A DNA stretch of 22,970 bases from JBOHHR01 sp050740975 (GTDB taxonomy: Bacteria > Pseudomonadota > Gammaproteobacteria > JBOHHR01): the NCBI GenBank assembly GCA_050740975.1, contig JBOIEE010000307.1, positions 1 to 22,970 on the forward strand, read 5' to 3'. Below, in pieces: positions 1 to 7,700 of this stretch. The notes under the pieces are model-generated. The model was not told where the DNA came from. It did not search any database and saw only the letters and a list, made by a program, of their open reading frames with translations. The first letter of the stretch is position 1. Each line of letters begins with the position of its first letter. Position numbers and translations under genes: made by a program.

Positions 1-928
1 CCTTTAGGACATAGCGGATGATGGCATCGCGATCGATGGCGTGGGCGATGGCTTTGCGCACCAGAGGCTCGGCCACCACGGGATCGCGAAAATTGAAGCC
101 CAGATAATTTATGGTGGTACCCGACACGCGGGATAAGCGCACCTCTTTGCGCGTCATAAGCCAGGATTCGAGCTCATAGGGGATATCGCCTTGAAAGAGA
201 TCGATCTCACCCTTAAGCAGCTTGAGCACCCGCACCGTGGGGTCTTGCACGGTGAGAAATTCGATGCGTTGTCCATCCGCTTGTCGCTCCAATACCAGCC
301 GACCGGGGGTGGGCCAAGAAATAAGTTTTAACGGGCCGCTACCGACAGGCTGTTCGTTGAACGGATGATTTTTCGCGATCAGGTGCTCCGGTAAAACTCC
401 TATTCCTAAGCGGCCGGGAAAAAGCGGATCTGAGCGCCGCAAATGGAAGTCCACCGTATCGTCATCCAAGACCTCGATGCGCTGGATGATCGATAAGGCG
501 CCGCGGTGGGGAGAAGCGACTGAGCCTTGCAACACCGAGGCGTAGGTCGCCTGCACGTCCTTGGCTGTCAGACGATGGCCGTCATGGAAGCGCCGCCACC
601 GTTCGCCCAGATCAAACCGATAATGAGACGGCGTGAGCGCTCGCCAGGAGGCGAGGCTGGCGATGGGCTGAAAGTGCGGGTCAAAATCGACTAAGCGGGC
701 AAAAAGGAGCCGTGCGATGCGGTCGGAAACAGCATCCGTTGCGTAACGCGGATCTAAATTGATGGGCGCCGTCGCGAGCCCAAAGCGGATGCTGTGGCGC
801 GGCTGTGGCGCACATCCGGCCTGCTGCAGGCCGAACACTAGGAGAATGATGACGAGACAAACCTGGAACCCCCACCCTTTCTCTCCCCCTGCCAGGCGGA
901 GGGAAAGAGTGGGGGTGTTACGAAGCAC
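1..928 (-). CDS. Peptide/solute ABC transporter substrate-binding lipoprotein (family 5), C-terminus cut by window edge
   Basis: This is the N-terminal two-thirds or so of an extracellular solute-binding protein of family 5 (DppA/OppA/SBP_bac_5), which captures peptides or similar ligands for an ABC importer. Reading the minus strand gives a hydrophobic stretch (VCLVIILLVFGL) followed by QQAGC, a lipoprotein-like cleavage site with Cys at +1 and a non-ideal Q at -3. The mature part begins APQPRHSIRFGLATAPINLD, then comes WRRFHDGHRLTAKDV, typical of the family, and LGFNFRDPVVAEPLVRKAIA close to the edge. The gene continues beyond base 1. The start is uncertain. The only conventional upstream in-frame start I see is a GTG at 926-928, four bases after the rlmD stop, and it has no ribosome binding site. 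Between that GTG and the signal sequence lies a GC-rich hairpin repeat (867-919) that would be translated, so the repeat may have displaced the original start. Confidence 0.8.
   Translation of the reverse strand, partial: MLRNTPTLSLRLAGGEKGWGFQVCLVIILLVFGLQQAGCAPQPRHSIRFGLATAPINLDPRYATDAVSDRIARLLFARLVDFDPHFQPIASLASWRALTPSHYRFDLGERWRRFHDGHRLTAKDVQATYASVLQGSVASPHRGALSIIQRIEVLDDDTVDFHLRRSDPLFPGRLGIGVLPEHLIAKNHPFNEQPVGSGPLKLISWPTPGRLVLERQADGQRIEFLTVQDPTVRVLKLLKGEIDLFQGDIPYELESWLMTRKEVRLSRVSGTTINYLGFNFRDPVVAEPLVRKAIAHAIDRDAIIRYVLK
867..919. repeat. GC-rich REP-like palindrome
   Basis: The left arm (867-893, AACCCCCACCCTTTCTCTCC then CCCTGCC) is an imperfect inverted repeat of the right arm (895-919, GGCGGAGGGAAAGAGTGGGG then GTGTT), giving a stem of about 20 pairs with bulges. 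It lies between the rlmD stop and the lipoprotein signal of the next gene. Its composition resembles the dispersed hairpin repeats often found between genes in proteobacterial genomes. It shares the CCCTGCCAGG/CCTGGCAG core with the element at 4620-4695, which suggests one family. It could also act as a transcription attenuator after rlmD. Confidence 0.6.
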
Positions 929-932
929 TACA

Positions 933-2255
933 CTAGCGGTGTTCAAACAAGGCCACAATCTCGACATGGTTGGTATGCGGAAACATATCGATGAGACCCA
1001 AGCAGGAGAGCTTGAGACCCTTTTTGTGGTCCAAAATAGCCGCGTCTCTAGCCAGGATCGCGGGGTTACAGGACACATATACAAGCCGCTTGACCGCTTC
1101 CAGATCCAGCGCCTCGATCACCGCACTAGCCCCGGAGCGCGGTGGATCCATGAGCAAACGATCATACCGCCCCTCAAGGGCGCAGGGCTGCGGATCGGCT
1201 AGATCGGCGACGCGGAACTGGATGTTGTTGATCCCGTTTCGCTTCGCATTGGCGTCGGCCCGGGCAACGAGCGCGGGATCTCCCTCCAGGGCCGTGAGCC
1301 TCGCTGCGCTCTTGGCGATGGGCAAGGAAAAATTGCCTATCCCGGAGAATAATTCCAGCACCTGATCCGAGGACTGCACGTCGAGCAACTCCACCACCCG
1401 TATCACCATGAGGCGGTTTAGCTCCGCATTGACCTGAATAAAATCGGTGGGATGAAAATACACGTTGAGCCCGCCCTCTAGCGTGTAATACAACGGCGGA
1501 GGGTCTAGCGGCCAGAGCGGCTGAATGCTTTCCAAGCCTCCTGGCTGCAGAAAAATAGTGATCCGATGCTGCTCTGAAAACACCTTTAGTTTTTCGATAT
1601 CGGAGAGCGACAGCTCCGCCAGATGGCGCAACACCAATGCCGTCGCCGTATCACCGACCGCGATCTCGATCTGTGGGATCTTGTCGTAGATGCTGAGCGC
1701 CCCGATCAAGGCCCTGAGCGCGGGTATGCGCATTCCCACACTGGGATGCAGCACTTCGCAGGAGCCCAGATCCGCGACGAAATGGGAATGCTTTTCGCGA
1801 AACCCGACCAGCACGGCGTTTTTCTTGGTTACGAACTTCACCGCCAGGCGCGCTTTGCGCCGATAGCCCCAACCGGACCCCGCGGCTGGTGGCAGCAAGG
1901 CCTCGGGTTGAATACCGCCGATGCGCTGCAGTTGCTCCAACACCATGGCTTGCTTGTGCTGCAGTTGCGGCTCCGGAGCGAGATGCTGCAAAGTGCAACC
2001 GCCGCATGTTCCGAAATGGGAACAAAGAGGCGTGACCCTGGCCGGGGCGGGTTCCAGCACCCGCACCACGCGCCCCTCGTCATAACGCGCGCGCTGCCGA
2101 GCATAGAAAAATTGCACCCGTTCTCCTGGCAATGCCCCGTCCAGGAAAACGGTCTTTCCATTCACCCGCGCCAGCCCGCGTCCTTCGTGCGACAGTGACT
2201 GCACTAGGACCTCGGCCAGCGCCTTATCGGTCGGGCGGGGAGGTGCAGAGGCCAT
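933..2255 (-). CDS. rlmD: 23S rRNA (uracil-1939-C5)-methyltransferase RlmD (RumA)
   Basis: RlmD methylates U1939 of 23S rRNA using S-adenosylmethionine. With the ATG at 2255 the protein has 440 residues, close to E. coli RumA. Residues about 10-70 form a TRAM RNA-binding domain (SLSHEGRGLARVNGKTVFLD). The [4Fe-4S] ligands are C78, C84 and C87 (CSHFGTCGGC) plus C166 (LGSCEVL). The SAM-binding part carries FIQVN (272-276), LELFSGIGNFSLP (300-312) and MDPPRSGA (369-376). The catalytic nucleophile is C396 in YVSCNPAILARD, and the general base is E432 in NHVEIVALFE. The frame is open to an upstream start at 2321, but that would overlap the preceding exonuclease gene, which stops at 2276. The ATG at 2255 fits the family length and lies 20 bases after that stop, although I see no strong ribosome binding site. 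Last gene of the folP-exonuclease-rlmD run. Confidence 0.96.
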   Translation of the reverse strand: MASAPPRPTDKALAEVLVQSLSHEGRGLARVNGKTVFLDGALPGERVQFFYARQRARYDEGRVVRVLEPAPARVTPLCSHFGTCGGCTLQHLAPEPQLQHKQAMVLEQLQRIGGIQPEALLPPAAGSGWGYRRKARLAVKFVTKKNAVLVGFREKHSHFVADLGSCEVLHPSVGMRIPALRALIGALSIYDKIPQIEIAVGDTATALVLRHLAELSLSDIEKLKVFSEQHRITIFLQPGGLESIQPLWPLDPPPLYYTLEGGLNVYFHPTDFIQVNAELNRLMVIRVVELLDVQSSDQVLELFSGIGNFSLPIAKSAARLTALEGDPALVARADANAKRNGINNIQFRVADLADPQPCALEGRYDRLLMDPPRSGASAVIEALDLEAVKRLVYVSCNPAILARDAAILDHKKGLKLSCLGLIDMFPHTNHVEIVALFEHR

Positions 2256-2275
2256 TGTGAACGGATCGATCCGTA

Positions 2276-3085
2276 TCAATTCTGGAGCGATGGTGCCGAA
2301 AAGTTGTCGCCATGCCGCCAAGCGGATAAAAAACGTGCAAAGTGAGGTTCTTGTTGTTGCTGTAAGAACTCCTCCACTTTACTTAGCTCCGCTTCGTGGG
2401 CTTCTTCGGTAAGCGAGCCCCGCATCAATTCATAACGCAAATAGATCAGATAGGTGTTAAGCACATCCGTCTCACAATAGTCGCGTATGGACGGAATATC
2501 CCCTGCTCGATATCGCTCCCACACGTCAGCCCCGCTCAATCCCAGCTTGCCGGGCAATCCCAGCAAAATCGCTACCTCGTGCAAGGGCACGGAGGCGCGC
2601 CCTTCATAACCGGACAATACGTCCATCAAGTCGGTGTGCCTCTCGTGAAAGCGGTTGAGATAATTGTTCCAGCGAAAGCCAGAGTCTCCCTCTCCGCTCT
2701 GCCAGTAACGAGCTGCCGTAACCCCGTGCCGCAGCGCTCGGTAATGCAACACCGGCAGATCAAATCCGCGCCCGTTCCAGGACACTAAGACCGGCACATA
2801 ACGCTCGATCCCCTCGAAGAACCGCTGGATCAATTCGCACTCATCCGATTCGGGCCCACCCAGGGACCAGACGCTGAACTTGTCCGCGCTGCGCAACGCC
2901 ACCGATATAGCTACTACCCGGTGCAGATGATGGCGCAAAAACTCGCTACTCCCTTGGGTCTCCTGGGAGCGCTGGCTAAACATCACGTTTGCGATTTCAA
3001 AATCATCCAGACCATTGAGATCGTAAAGCCGCCTTCCCGCGGCCACGTCAGGCACCGTTTCAATATCGAACACGAGTACGTTCAT
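2276..3085 (-). CDS. Predicted 3'-5' exonuclease, PolB-like (DEDDy)
   Basis: This 269-residue protein belongs to the stand-alone family related to the proofreading exonuclease domain of DNA polymerase B (DNA_pol_B_exo2). It would remove nucleotides from 3' ends using two metal ions. The DEDDy signature is visible: FDIET (6-10) supplies D7 and E9, WNGRGFDLPVL (103-113) supplies the second motif with D109, HTDLMDVLSGYEG (150-162) is the family signature, and DYCETDVLNTYL (202-213) carries the Y203-x3-D207 pair. It covers only the nuclease domain, with no polymerase region, as usual for the family. A GTG at 3088 immediately precedes the ATG at 3085, and I take the ATG. It lies 28 bases after folP and 20 bases before rlmD, so the three are probably co-transcribed. 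Its cellular substrate is not known to me. Confidence 0.9.
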   Translation of the reverse strand: MNVLVFDIETVPDVAAGRRLYDLNGLDDFEIANVMFSQRSQETQGSSEFLRHHLHRVVAISVALRSADKFSVWSLGGPESDECELIQRFFEGIERYVPVLVSWNGRGFDLPVLHYRALRHGVTAARYWQSGEGDSGFRWNNYLNRFHERHTDLMDVLSGYEGRASVPLHEVAILLGLPGKLGLSGADVWERYRAGDIPSIRDYCETDVLNTYLIYLRYELMRGSLTEEAHEAELSKVEEFLQQQQEPHFARFLSAWRHGDNFSAPSLQN

Positions 3086-3113
3086 CACTCACGAGACCCT
3101 ACGATTTGTTGCA

Positions 3114-3944
3114 TTACGCCTGTTTGATGGCCCAGGCCACATCGGCTGCCTGCCGATTCATCGCCACGTCGTGCACCCGGAAGATGCGCACCCCGGCAGC
3201 GACACCAATGGCCGTCGAAGCACAGGTGGCACCCACTAAGCTGCTTGGCTGCAGCTCGTTGCAGATCGCGCCCATGAAGCGCTTACGGCTGGCCCCGAGC
3301 AGTACAGGATACCCCGAACCCACGAAACGAGGTAAATTTTTCAACAGCGCCCGATTATGTTCCCGGGTCTTACCGAAGCCAATCCCGGGATCGATGATGA
3401 TATGCTCACGGGGGATCCCGACCGCTATTGCGCTTTCCGCTCGTTCCAGCAGAAATCCACGGATCTCGTCCACCACGTCGCCGTACTGCGGGTCTTGCTG
3501 CATGCTGCCAGGCGTCCCTTGCATATGCATCAGGCATATGGGTACATCGCGCTGGGCGGCTAAGGCGAGAATACTCGGGTCATCCCTGCCTGCGGAAATA
3601 TCGTTGATCAGATCTGCTCCGGCATCCAAGGCCGCCTCCGCGACCTCACAGAGCGTGGTATCGATACTGATAGCTACCTCGTCCGGCAGCACCTGGCGCA
3701 ATTTTTGGATCACCGGCACCACGCGTTGGCGCTGTTCGGTACCGGGCACACGTTCTGATCCGGGCCGGGTCGATTCTCCCCCGATATCGATAAAGTCCGC
3801 ACCCTCCTTGACCATCGTAAGCCCGTGTTTAATCGCGAGCTGGGGACTCGCATAGCACCCGCCATCGGAAAAACTATCGGGAGTAACGTTCAGTATACCC
3901 ATGATGAGCGGGCGCTGGCCATCGAGAAGCTGTCTTGCTTTCAT
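3114..3944 (-). CDS. folP: Dihydropteroate synthase
   Basis: FolP condenses 6-hydroxymethyl-7,8-dihydropterin pyrophosphate with p-aminobenzoate to give dihydropteroate in folate synthesis, and it is the sulfonamide target. With the ATG at 3944 the protein has 276 residues, the usual size. Signatures run in order: GILNVTPDSFSDGG (16-29), GADFIDIGGESTRPGS (48-63), ISIDTT with D95, LINDISAG with N114, CLMHMQGTPGSMQ (137-149), IDPGIGFGKTREHN with D185, GASRKRFMG with K221, and FRVHDV with R256 and H258. An in-frame GTG at 3995 would add 17 residues with no family resemblance, so I prefer the ATG. The common gammaproteobacterial neighbours ftsH and glmM are absent here. Instead the exonuclease and rlmD follow on the same strand. 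Confidence 0.96.
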   Translation of the reverse strand: MKARQLLDGQRPLIMGILNVTPDSFSDGGCYASPQLAIKHGLTMVKEGADFIDIGGESTRPGSERVPGTEQRQRVVPVIQKLRQVLPDEVAISIDTTLCEVAEAALDAGADLINDISAGRDDPSILALAAQRDVPICLMHMQGTPGSMQQDPQYGDVVDEIRGFLLERAESAIAVGIPREHIIIDPGIGFGKTREHNRALLKNLPRFVGSGYPVLLGASRKRFMGAICNELQPSSLVGATCASTAIGVAAGVRIFRVHDVAMNRQAADVAWAIKQA

Positions 3945-4040
3945 AATGAGGCTTCGATCTGTTCTAAACGGCGGCCATTCCGAGGGATTCACCACCGCAG
4001 CTGCAATGGAAAGGTAAATTCGGGCCTCTGGCGTGCTCGG

Positions 4041-4544
4041 TTAATGATCCCGATGAGCCGCGAATACGAGTTTGTCCAAGAACCCGAGCAGCAATGCGGA
4101 GACTACAAACGTCAGGTGCAACACCACGTACCATAACAGCTTGTCATTGGGGATATGCGCTATTTCCATGAACTTGCGCAACAGATGGATGGACGAGATG
4201 GCCACGATCGAGGCCGCCACCTTGATCTTCAGCGTGCCCGCATCCAGCCTTCCAAGCCATGTCAACTGATCCGAAGCGTTTTTCACATCGCGCGAGACAA
4301 AATTCTCGTAACCGCTGAACATGACCATCACCAGCAGACTGCCGACCAGCGCCAGGTCCACTAAGCTTAGAACGGTAAGAACAAGCTCGCTTTCGTCCAC
4401 TAACAACAGATTTAGAACCAAGTGCAGGATTTCTTGAAAAAACTTTATGCTTAACGTCAGCAGTGCAAGCCCTAATCCCAGATATATGGGGGCAAGCAGC
4501 CAGCGGGAGGAGAAGAGTGCGCTTTCCAAGAATCGCTCTAGCAT
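4041..4544 (-). CDS. UPF0114 (YqhA/TIGR00645) family inner-membrane protein
   Basis: This 167-residue protein matches the UPF0114 family (E. coli YqhA) in length and pattern. It begins MLERFLESALFSSRWLLAPI and has four hydrophobic segments, at about residues 14-34, 53-77, 107-125 and 135-156. The segment between helices two and three contains SGYENFVSRDVKNASDQLTW, a recognisable family block, followed by GTLKIKVAASIVAISSIHLL. It should be an integral inner-membrane protein, and its function is unknown to me. The start is supported by AGGGA eight bases before the ATG. It lies 96 bases upstream of folP on the same strand, so shared transcription is possible but not shown. Confidence 0.9.
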   Translation of the reverse strand: MLERFLESALFSSRWLLAPIYLGLGLALLTLSIKFFQEILHLVLNLLLVDESELVLTVLSLVDLALVGSLLVMVMFSGYENFVSRDVKNASDQLTWLGRLDAGTLKIKVAASIVAISSIHLLRKFMEIAHIPNDKLLWYVVLHLTFVVSALLLGFLDKLVFAAHRDH

Positions 4545-4584
4545 CGTGTTTCCCTAGCGTCGTGATCTCTTATAGCAATTATTC

Positions 4585-4601
4585 AGTCAAATTTATTGAC
4601 T
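4585..4601. promoter_or_regulatory. Perfect inverted repeat upstream of the UPF0114 gene, possible operator
   Basis: AGTCAA-ATTTA-TTGACT is a perfect 6-base inverted repeat with a 5-base AT spacer. It lies 41-57 bases before the UPF0114 start codon on the minus strand. A TATAAG hexamer lies between it and the gene. The position fits an operator overlapping the -35 region, but no specific regulator is indicated. Confidence 0.3.
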
Positions 4602-4619
4602 CGGATGAGTACAGCGGAT

Positions 4620-4695
4620 CACCCCTTCCCTGGCAGCGGGGAGCTTGTCCTGAGCCCAGTCGAAGGGGTTGGGATGGGTGTTGGGGGGTTGGGAA
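4620..4695. repeat. REP-like dispersed repeat with the TGTCCTGAGC/AGTCGAAGG core
   Basis: The stretch runs from ACCCCTTCCCTGGCAGCGGG, through GCTTGTCCTGAGC and CCAGTCGAAGGGG, to a G-rich tail (GGGTGTTGGGGGGTTGGG). The CTTGTCCTGAGC...GTCGAAGG core resembles, from memory, a short sequence dispersed between genes in many bacterial genomes. It sits just after the 3' end of the large oxidoreductase gene. It shares CCTGGCAG with the 867-919 palindrome. The short open frames across it look spurious. Confidence 0.5.
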
Positions 4696-4720
4696 TAGCT
4701 AGCCACGATAAGCCGCACAG

Positions 4721-7700
4721 CTAACCCGCCGCCACCGACAGCTTCGACGCTTCCGGCTTGTTCAGCAGATAATCCAACCACAGACTGGACAATTTTTCCT
4801 GCACCGAATTCTGCCTCAAGCGGGCGTGTAGATTATCGAAGTCCACGCGGTCCAGATGTTGATCCTGGTTATAGCAAGAGTACACGAACGTCTCTTTACC
4901 GGTCTCGGGATCGATGTGCTTGCACAAACATTGGGCGCACACGCCCTTCATCATACATTGCATGGGCGAGTTAATAGAGCCGATGGCAACATGCTCCGGC
5001 TTTAAATAAGGCTTAAGCTCCCGCAGGCGAGCTTGCTGCACAGCTCGCATCATGCGATCGGAACCGATGGCGATGATGTGATCAACCTCGCCGAGGCTCA
5101 TCTCGACTTCACCTAACTCCCCCTTCGCGTACGCAACCATCGCTTCTACAATGTTGCCGATGTAGTGCTTATCCTGCGGACGGGTTGTCGGGATGGCCTG
5201 AACCCCGGGCGCGCGGTCCACGGCCCAGACGATAACATCGGACGCTTGTTCAATATCGTTCACTTTAAACACGTCCGCCTTATTGCGGTAAGCGGCGAAA
5301 TAAATCACCCGGTTACCCGCCGCCCGCAAGGCTTTGCCGATGGAAAAAAGGACGGCGTTGCCCAAGCCGCCTCCGGCAAGCAGCGCCGTCTTGTCATGCG
5401 GGATCTCCGTGGGAGTGCCCGTCACACCCATCACCACGACCGGATCACCTGGCTGCCAAAATGCACACAAACGCGAGGAACTACCCATCTCGAGCGCGAT
5501 CAGCGAGATCAGCCCCTTATCCCTGTCGACCCAAGCACCGGTGAGCGCCAAACCCTCGCTCGCCAGAACCGTTCCTTCGATGCGAGGCGCCAACGTTTCC
5601 AGATTTTGCACTCGGTAGAATTGGCCGGGGCTGAATTTCCTTGCCTGCATCGGTGCTCGCACGATGACTTCGATGATGGTAAGCGTCAGGCGATTCACCG
5701 CCACGACGCGGGCGATCAGCTCCTCGTCCAAGCGACTTTGCAGATCTAAAAGCGCCTGCTCGCGTTCCGCCTGTGCTGCCGGATCTAAGGCTTTAAGCTC
5801 GCCTTCAAACAACTTGACGATGTACGGGAAACCGTCTTTGGCGCTGGCCATGGCTTTGACCACGTTGCCTGCATATACCGGATGATTATCGCCGTAAAAG
5901 GAGATGTACTTACCGTCGCGGCAATAAGAGGTCAAAGGCGCGGGCTTCCCGATCTTCGGCCAAGGGGTGTCTTGTACGGGGATCAACGAGTCATTACCGG
6001 CGCTCACTTCATGGCGCCGGTAGAACGCCCCATCCATCTCAAAAGTGCCGGGATGCTCGCTCTGATAAATCGTGTTGGGCGAGGTGCCCGCGGCGATAAA
6101 CAAGCTGCGCAGCGGCACGTTTAAGGTCTCGGCTTCCACCCACTTTCCGCCTTCATGCACCCGTTTCTCGAACACGACTTCCTTAAGATGCCCCCAGTCA
6201 TCGGCGATCGCTTCCAGCGGATTCATCCACTCGGCAAGAGCGATCCCTTCTGCCATAGCCTCCCTGATCTCTTCGTGATTCTGGCGGTAGGCGGGCGCGT
6301 CTTTTATCTCTTTACGGTAGAACAGCGTCACCCCTCCCCAACGCTCAAGCAACGGCTTGAAATCCGGCGCTTCCCCGACGCGCGCGCGCGCGCGCTCGGC
6401 CTGTATGGCTCGACCGTGAGCGAGGAATTCAGCTAGGATGACCCGCTCCTCCTCATCGAAACGTTCCCAGACCGCCTGTTCGCCGATCTGCTCTTGGAGT
6501 CGCTGATAGCGATGAAGGATCTTTTCCACCTGCCTCGGGTAATAGGCCATCAACTCGGTCGAGGTATCGATCGCGGTCAGCCCCCCACCGATCACCCCCG
6601 CCGGAAGGCGCACTTGCAAATTGGCAAGCGAGGACTCCTTCGCCGCTCCGGTCAATTGCAAGGCCATCAGAAAGTCAGACGCTTTGCGTATGCCGCGCAG
6701 GAGATTGTTCTTCAATCCAATGATCGTGGGCTTGCCGGCGCCGGCCGCAATGGCGATATGGTGGAAGCCGAGCTCCCAGGCCTCTTCTACGGTCAGAGTA
6801 CCGCCAAAACGCACGCCGCCATAGGCTCTAAAGCTCGAGCGCCGGGCTAAAGTTAAATAGATCACTTTTAGAAAGTTCTTATCCCAACGCACGGTAATCC
6901 CGTACTCCGCCACACCCCCGAAACCGACCGTAATACGTTTGTCCAGATCTTCATACAGCTCGCTGAAATCGCGTATGGGTTGGGGAGGGCTGTCTTTGCT
7001 TCCGGTGAGACCCAGAGGTAAGGGTTCGATCTTTAACCCATCGATCCCTACTACCCCGAATCCTTCATTCAGAAGGTAATGAGCCAAGGTGTACCCCGCC
7101 GGACCCAATCCCACCACCAATACGTTTTTGCCGTTGTAGGGAAGCGCATGGGGTCTTAGCACATTCAACGGATTCCAGCGCGCGAGTAGGCTGTAGATCT
7201 CGAAGCCGTACGGCATAAACAAGACCTCGGTCAGCACATGGGTCTCGATCTGAGGGATATTCACCGGCTCTGTCTTCTGGTAGATGCAGCCCTTCATGCA
7301 ATCGTTGCAGATGCGATGACCGGTGCCGGGACACATGGGATTGTCGATCATGACCAACGCTAATGCCCCGATGTTATCGCCCTGCCTCTTAAGCAGGTGC
7401 ATCTCGGAGATCTTTTCCCCTAAAGGACACCCTGTGATGGGCACACCCAGAGGATTGGTCTTGAAGTCCCCGGTGCGCTTGTTGCGCATTCCCTTAGCGC
7501 AGGAGTCCGTATCCCGCTCGTGGCAATAGATACAGTGCTCGACCTCATAAAGAGCCTGCCTTTGCTTAAACCGCTGGTCGGTGAGGGAAAACCCATCACG
7601 CTGCCGGGAGTGTTCCTTTTTCCCCTGCCATACGTGGTAGCGCGCCCGCGAAGAACGGATATGAGGAACGAGAGCCTCAAAATCCGTTTTTTCCGGAACC

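Noticed and set aside
759..1202. Plus-strand frame of 147 codons
   Set aside because: It is antisense to rlmD and the lipoprotein gene, both of which have clear family motifs.
3106..3855. Plus-strand frame of 249 codons
   Set aside because: It is the antisense shadow of folP, whose catalytic motifs are all on the minus strand.
5165..5749. Plus-strand frame of 194 codons inside the oxidoreductase
   Set aside because: It is antisense to a protein with intact cofactor motifs, and no start signal or domain is seen.
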